Positions 60,116 through 64,000 of a stretch of 64,000 bases of DNA are shown here, piece by piece (position 1 is the first letter of the stretch; the number at the start of each line of letters is the position of its first letter). Position numbers and translations under genes: made by a program. The stretch is from Streptomyces sp. 840.1 (GTDB lineage: Bacteria > Actinomycetota > Actinomycetes > Streptomycetales > Streptomycetaceae), in contig NZ_RJUU01000003.1 of the NCBI RefSeq assembly GCF_003751445.1, positions 124,001 to 188,000 of the forward strand, read 5' to 3'. The notes under the pieces are model-generated. The model did not search any database, was not told where the DNA came from, and was given only the letters and a program-made list of their open reading frames with translations.

Positions 60116-60180
60116 TGTGCTGCCTTCCGTGCTGTGCTCGTGCCGCGTCCGTGCTGTGCGGCGAGGGGTTCCGCCGCCCC

Positions 60181-60194
60181 TGTATGCGCTTACA
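60181..60194 (-). promoter_or_regulatory. LacI-type operator of the phosphatase-GH13 operon
   Basis: TGTATGCGCTTACA, a palindrome with one mismatch, 66 bases before the operon start. Shares 13 consecutive bases with the operator at 56202-56215 of the sugar-binding gene, so the same repressor probably controls both. Confidence 0.7.
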
Positions 60195-60913
60195 TGATCA
60201 GGAAAACGGTAGCTTCACCGCCGGTGATGTGGCAAGACCAAGCGGGAACCAGGTCACAGCCGGAGTGGAAGCCGGTGCGGCTCAGCAAGCAGATCGAGGT
60301 GCCCGGCGCGCTGGACGCCCGTGTCCACGTGCAGCACGCCGGTCAGACAGCCACATAGCGCTCAGCAACCGCTCCGGTGGTTGATTCCGCTGGGCGGATC
60401 CGGGCTGCGACGCCGGAACGGGCGGATGCAGCGCTGGGCGGACATTGCCCGATTCCTGCGGCGGCACGGAGGCGTTCGGCCTCTCGGAACGCGGACCGAT
60501 CGAGGAGTGGAGCGGCCTGAGGGCTGCCCCGTAACTGGTCGGTGTCACCGGGCGGCGGCGCGCAGGTCCCGGATGTACCAGTCGAAAGCCGCAAGGGGGA
60601 CAGAGCGACGATCCCGTCGGACAGCTTCACTTCATGCATCTGGTGATTCTTGACGCCGGAGCTGTGCCGCACCATCGGACTCCGCACCACATCACACCGA
60701 GCGCCGAGCTCCGCCGAGTTCCGAGCCCCGATGTACGAGCCACAGGAGATGATCTCCAAGGTTGCCGCGCAGGATCGCGGCACGGCGGCCTGCGCGGCGG
60801 CCGCGCCCCGAGAATGACGACGGTCGGCGGTTCCGGTACTCATCCAGGACGAGTTGCAGGGAATGGCGCATTCCGAGGGTTCAGTGCGCAGGGCGGAATG
60901 TAGCGTCGTGATC
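60195..60913. other. Degraded region upstream of the MarR-type gene
   Basis: No intact gene. Short coding-like stretches exist (PEWKPVRLSKQIEVPGALDA on the plus strand near 60255-60315, and the GNAT-like piece on the minus strand). Codon statistics are mixed. Confidence 0.5.
60546..60639 (-). pseudogene. Fragment of a GNAT-like gene start joined to another C-terminus
   Basis: From ATG 60639 MHEVKLSDGIVALSPLRL resembles the opening of a GNAT family. About 18 codons later the meaningful frame changes to AFDWYIRDLRAAAR and stops. Too short to be functional. Confidence 0.35.
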
Positions 60914-61416
60914 ATGGAATCGCCGATCGGAACCACCCCTGACCAGGCGCCGGCGAACCCGGCCGCGACCGAGGACATGCTGGCCACTCAGCCGGTCGGT
61001 TACTGGTGCGGGCTGACCCATACGACCTCACCCGGCGGCTGCGTGACGCCATGGCCAGGATCGACGCCACGCAGCCGCAGTACTGGGTACTCAACCGCGT
61101 GAACGGCGACCCCACGGCGCCGGACCGTGCGGAGGTCGTTGATCAGCTGACACACCTTGCCGACGGGCCGCACGAGATCGCCAGGGCCGTCGACCAGTTG
61201 CTCTGCCGCCAATGGCTCCGGATCGATGACGGGCAGCGCCTGCACCTCACGGATGCCGGGGAGGCCGCCAGAGCGCGGCTCCGTGCGCTGGCGACCGAGG
61301 TACGCGCCGTAGTTCACCAGGGCATCAGCGACGAGGAGTACGTGGCCGCGCTCAAGGTACTGCGCAAGATGGTGGCCAATGTCGAGGGCGACGGGACTTC
61401 CGGTCACCCGTTCTGA
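60914..61416 (+). pseudogene. MarR-type regulator, frameshifted by one base near 61027
   Basis: ATG 60914 opens MESPIGTTPDQAPANPAATE then DMLATQPVGYW, after which the frame yields nonsense. The adjacent frame continues TRRLRDAMARIDATQPQYWV with LADGPHEIARAVDQLLCRQW (winged-helix part) and HQGISDEEYVAALKVLRKMV to 61416. One base added in ACGACCTCACCC restores HTT-x-TRRLRD, the sequence expected for this Streptomyces family. The intact protein would be about 167 aa. Target unknown; the convergent secreted-protein gene is its neighbour. Confidence 0.75.
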
Positions 61417-61627
61417 TGTCACGGGCACCTGCCGGACCCGGCCGGGAAAGGGTGCGGCAGGCGCGTGCTCATCGGGGGCTGCGTGAATACGCCCCGTGGA
61501 CCGTCCGCCACGGACCGTACTCGGCGACAGATCCCGCCATGGCACACCGGTCCGCGCTGCGCCCCACACCGAGACCATCGCGACACGGGGCGAGACGCGG
61601 ACCCAGCTCCGGAACACAGAGCCGGAA

Positions 61628-61671
61628 GGCCCCGCACGGAACCGGAAGGCCGGCGGTTCGTGTGCGGGGCC
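61628..61671. terminator. Bidirectional terminator hairpin
   Basis: GGCCCCGCAC / GTGCGGGGCC (10-bp perfect arms) with an inner CGGAACCG / CGGTTCG pairing, 23 bases from the stop of the secreted-protein gene and between it and the MarR-type gene. Confidence 0.7.
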
Positions 61672-61693
61672 GCGTCCCTCGGAGCGGCGGCCG

Positions 61694-63013
61694 TCAGACT
61701 CCGGTCAGGGCGTACGTACCCGTACCGTCCTGTCTGCCGCTGGAGTACTGGCGGATCAACTCACCGTCCGCGTACCGGTCGTGGCCCATCATGGAGCCGC
61801 TGTACTTGTTCTGCACACCGATCTTCGAACTGCCGGGTACGTCGCGGTAGATGTAGAACCGCTGGAGGTCGTCCTCCACGCAGGTTGCCGTCGTCAGGTT
61901 GACCTGCTCCTGGTGGGCGGTGTTCGCCGGGATGGTGGCGCATCCGCCGTTGCCCCAGTTCCACAGGGACGCCTCGATGACGCCGTTGTCCTCCGTCACA
62001 TTGCACAGCCGCCAGTTGTCCAGGTGGGCACTGAGGAAGTTGGATTCGCGCAGGCGGACGCCGTCGTTGGCCAGGAGCGGCGCACTCCAGTTCAGCGGCT
62101 TGCCGGGGACGTCGATCCTGTAGACGGCGGGCTGGCAGTTCAGGGCGGCGCGGGTGGCGGGGGCCGGGGTACGGGTGGCGGGGGCCGGGGTACGGGTGGC
62201 GGGGGCCGGGCTTCCGATGGCCTCCGCGCTCTCGTCGGTCCTGGTGGCCTGCTCGGCTTCGTGCCTGGCCTTGGTGGCCTTCGCCGAGGAGACGGGACCC
62301 GCCGCGTGGATCGCGGTGGCGGTGGCGGAGCCGCAGTCGAGGAGGTCCTGCGCCTTGCGCATGATGCTGTTGGCGGGGACGCTGTCCTCGCAGCGCACCG
62401 CACCCTCTTCGAGGGCGGTGTAGGTGGTGTAGCTGCCGGTGTCGGACCCTTCGATCCACTTCAGCGCCCAACTGCCGTCGTCCTGTTGGACGCGGTTGCA
62501 GTTGAGGCTGCCGTACGTACCGGTGACCTTTTTGGTGCCCTTGTAGAGGCCGTAATAGCCGGGATTGCCGAAGTTCCACGTGACGGACGTCGACGCGCTG
62601 CTGGTGGAGGTGTAGTTCACCTGAACGTTCAGGCCCAGGCTCGCACCGACCGTGCCGAGGGTCTCGACGGCGAAGCTGCCTTCGACGTTACCGGTGAGGC
62701 CGACGGACACCGAGATCGTCGTCTGGACACTGGTGTTGACGGTCTGCGTACCGGTCGAGCCGTCGGTGACGTACCAGCCTGTGAAGTGGGTGATCGTCGG
62801 GACCACTTCGGAGGTCCTGATGTACGGGTGCCGTGTGCCGAGGTCGGTCGCCGTGCAGGCGCTGCCGGACTCGGCCTGCGAGGCGGCGACGGGTGCGGCG
62901 GCGGGCGCGGCGGTGGCCGGTGAGACGGCAAGTCCCACGGTGGCTGCAGCAGCCGAGACGGCACAGGCCATGAGCGTTCTGCTCGTGCGGCTGACGGTTC
63001 TTGTGGGGCGCAT
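61694..63013 (-). CDS. Secreted protein resembling a beta-pore-forming (aerolysin-like) toxin with lectin-like C-terminus
   Basis: 439 aa. A Sec-type signal ends near residue 37 (SPATAAPA). Residues about 88-147 are an alternating Ser/Thr/Val stretch (VNTSVQTTISVSVGLTGNVE, VGASLGLNVQVNYTSTSSAS). This resembles the membrane-insertion hairpin of aerolysin/ETX-MTX2 toxins, with polar/nonpolar alternation, a Gly turn, and flanking strands (ITHFTGWYVTDGST, VTWNFGNPGYYGLY). A linker has three PAPATRT units (about 269-287). The last 140 residues (NKYSGSMMGHDRYADGELIR, eight Trp/Tyr, four Cys in the half) look like a beta-trefoil/lectin-like module. Eight or so cysteines in total. GGGGGAAAA 8 bases before the ATG. 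Pore-forming function is inference from pattern only. Confidence 0.7.
   Translation of the reverse strand: MRPTRTVSRTSRTLMACAVSAAAATVGLAVSPATAAPAAAPVAASQAESGSACTATDLGTRHPYIRTSEVVPTITHFTGWYVTDGSTGTQTVNTSVQTTISVSVGLTGNVEGSFAVETLGTVGASLGLNVQVNYTSTSSASTSVTWNFGNPGYYGLYKGTKKVTGTYGSLNCNRVQQDDGSWALKWIEGSDTGSYTTYTALEEGAVRCEDSVPANSIMRKAQDLLDCGSATATAIHAAGPVSSAKATKARHEAEQATRTDESAEAIGSPAPATRTPAPATRTPAPATRAALNCQPAVYRIDVPGKPLNWSAPLLANDGVRLRESNFLSAHLDNWRLCNVTEDNGVIEASLWNWGNGGCATIPANTAHQEQVNLTTATCVEDDLQRFYIYRDVPGSSKIGVQNKYSGSMMGHDRYADGELIRQYSSGRQDGTGTYALTGV
62151..62213 (-). repeat. 21-bp tandem repeat encoding PAPATRT linker
   Basis: Three 21-base units (62151-62171, 62172-62192, 62193-62213) inside the secreted-protein gene, the third diverging at its last bases. 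Each encodes seven residues, so copy number changes preserve the frame. Confidence 0.9.
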
Positions 63014-63200
63014 CGTTGCTTTTCCCCCTGCTTGTGTGTGTTCGGTCAAGGGGTGAATGTAGCGGCCACGGAGACGGCGGTGTGAGCCCGCAACGGGCCA
63101 AAACCGACCAAGGAGGGGCCTGTTCCGCCCTGTGCGCGCGGGCGCCGGGCCGGTTCGATCCCTGGTGGAACCGAACACCACCGATCGAGGGGAATCACCC

Positions 63201-63679
63201 TTGAAATGCGTCAGACACCTGCTCGCGGCCATGGCCGCACCAGAGCCTGTCCGCGGCCCTCCTCACCCCGGGCACCTCACCGGCGACCGCCGCACCGGCC
63301 CAGAACTGCCCCATCCGCTGAGGCGTAATTCCGGTGGGCAGGCGGCGGCCAAGAAGCGCAGGCAGTCGTGCACGGCGGGCCCGGACCCGTTCAAGAAGGA
63401 TCCCGGCGTCACGGACGACCCCTGCGACGAGTTTCCCTTCGCCGGCTCCGTGGAGGGCGGCACGAACGGTTCCGAGTGCACGGAAATCATCCCCACGAAG
63501 ACGGCAGGGGCGTGGCACGTCGATGTCGTACGGGACAGCCCCCACGGCGCATACGCGCCCTGCATCCGGGCCCATGTGCCCCTGACCGAGAACACGGGGC
63601 GGGAGGTGAACTCGGCCGGGCCGTCGTCGCGGACCGCATCCTCGAGAGGGAGTCGTACGAGGTGATCATCGCCCCGTAG
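63201..63679 (+). pseudogene. NucA/NucB-type secreted nuclease remnant
   Basis: TTG 63201 (GAGGGG upstream) starts KCVRHLLAAMAA, a signal-peptide beginning that continues in another frame (LSAALLTPGTSPATAAPAQN) and stops. The first frame resumes with DPCDEFPFAGSVEGG, the characteristic CDExPFA motif of NucA/NucB nucleases, and SECTEI. After LTENTG the sense moves one frame again: GGELGRAVVADRILERESYE, ending 63679. At least three frame breaks are needed, so it is decayed. Intact relatives are secreted DNases of about 150-200 aa. Divergent from the toxin-like gene across 187 bases. Confidence 0.7.
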
Positions 63680-63952
63680 ATGATCAATGAGTCTTCGCCA
63701 TCTTCGAACGCGCAGGTCGGCAGCTCTGGCGTGGCGCTCGCTCGGGATGCTCATGCTGATTGCGGGCGGCAGTCTGCGGTCTTGATCGCCCGTCATGTCA
63801 TCGATCAAGGCTGAGCCGCTCGCGGCGACGCGGCCCGAAGGGCACATCAGGCCCCAGTGTCATCTCCTGGTGCGGTGCGTCTCGCGGCCCACCGGCGGCG
63901 ACGGCGTCCGCGAGGGGCGCAGCCAGGTCTCCGTTGTATGTAGTGTGCGGAA

Positions 63953-64000
63953 ATGGCAAGAAGCGAGCGACTCGCGGACCAGTTGGACTGGTACTGGAGC
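63953..64000 (+). CDS. DinB-like protein, partial (runs off right edge)
   Basis: Only the first 16 codons are visible: MARSERLADQLDWYWS. This matches the opening of DinB-superfamily (DfsB/mycothiol-S-transferase-like) proteins of Streptomyces, which form metal-binding four-helix bundles. Short evidence, so the call is provisional. The 63680-63952 gap before it contains no gene I can support. Confidence 0.45.
   Translation, partial: MARSERLADQLDWYWS

Noticed and set aside
1..64000. Biosynthetic gene cluster, prophage or integrative element
   Set aside because: No polyketide, peptide or terpene synthase, integrase, structural phage gene or tRNA attachment site is visible.

Overview
The window is about 64 kb of very GC-rich DNA with strong G/C preference at third codon positions, many GTG and TTG starts, and GGAGG-type ribosome sites. 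Together with the gene families present (LAXTG sortase substrate, LytR-CpsA-Psr protein, SpoIIE-type PAS/GAF phosphatase, roadblock/LC7 protein, TerD, SNF2/SWIM pair, DUF6397-like protein) it points to a Streptomyces chromosome. I see no rRNA, tRNA, CRISPR array, phage or biosynthetic gene cluster. The content looks like an accessory or arm-type region rich in sugar metabolism, regulators and secreted proteins.

Layout. 0-2.3 kb: a leftward ChvE/GguA-type monosaccharide ABC importer with a clear promoter and operator. 2.3-14.8 kb: mostly single genes, namely an orphan AbiEii-type nucleotidyltransferase, an HD-domain protein, a zinc alcohol dehydrogenase, a GH25 lysozyme, a divergent SDR/LysR pair, an unusual radical SAM protein, a Cys-cluster/pentapeptide fusion and a GlcD-type oxidase. 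15-16 kb: a frameshifted nitrilase-family gene. 16.1-22.6 kb: an L-rhamnose operon (isomerase, aldolase/dehydrogenase fusion, kinase, and a fucose/arabinose isomerase-like protein) behind a promoter bracketed by two identical-format operators. 22.6-35 kb: a CoA-hydratase-family enzyme, a multi-domain phosphatase ending in a Gly-Thr tract, a sortase-anchored surface protein, an ArsR/MgtA pair, an LCP protein and a tiny TatA. 35-43.5 kb: TerD, a MarR-MMPL divergent pair, a methyltransferase, a DUF2236 protein, hypothetical proteins and a fatty acid desaturase. 43.6-52.1 kb: SNF2 helicase plus SWIM protein, an amidase, and a GAF regulator with its ExaC-like aldehyde dehydrogenase. 52.3-53.7 kb: a decayed IS5-like element and an orphan gene flanked by a 68-bp direct repeat. 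54-60.2 kb: a membrane protein with ChW-like repeats, then a sugar-binding lipoprotein and a leftward endonuclease-phosphatase-like/GH13 pair that share a LacI-type operator. 60.2-64 kb: degraded genes, a frameshifted MarR-type regulator, a secreted protein resembling a beta-pore-forming toxin, a NucA/NucB-type nuclease remnant and the start of a DinB-like gene.

How parts work together. The rhamnose genes form a complete route from L-rhamnose to dihydroxyacetone phosphate and lactaldehyde or its oxidation product. The sugar-binding lipoprotein and the GH13 glucosidase are probably one oligosaccharide regulon; no permease genes lie beside them. Several genes (nitrilase, phosphatase-like, MarR-type) break by what looks like exactly one missing base each. 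That pattern should be separated from true decay before calling them pseudogenes.
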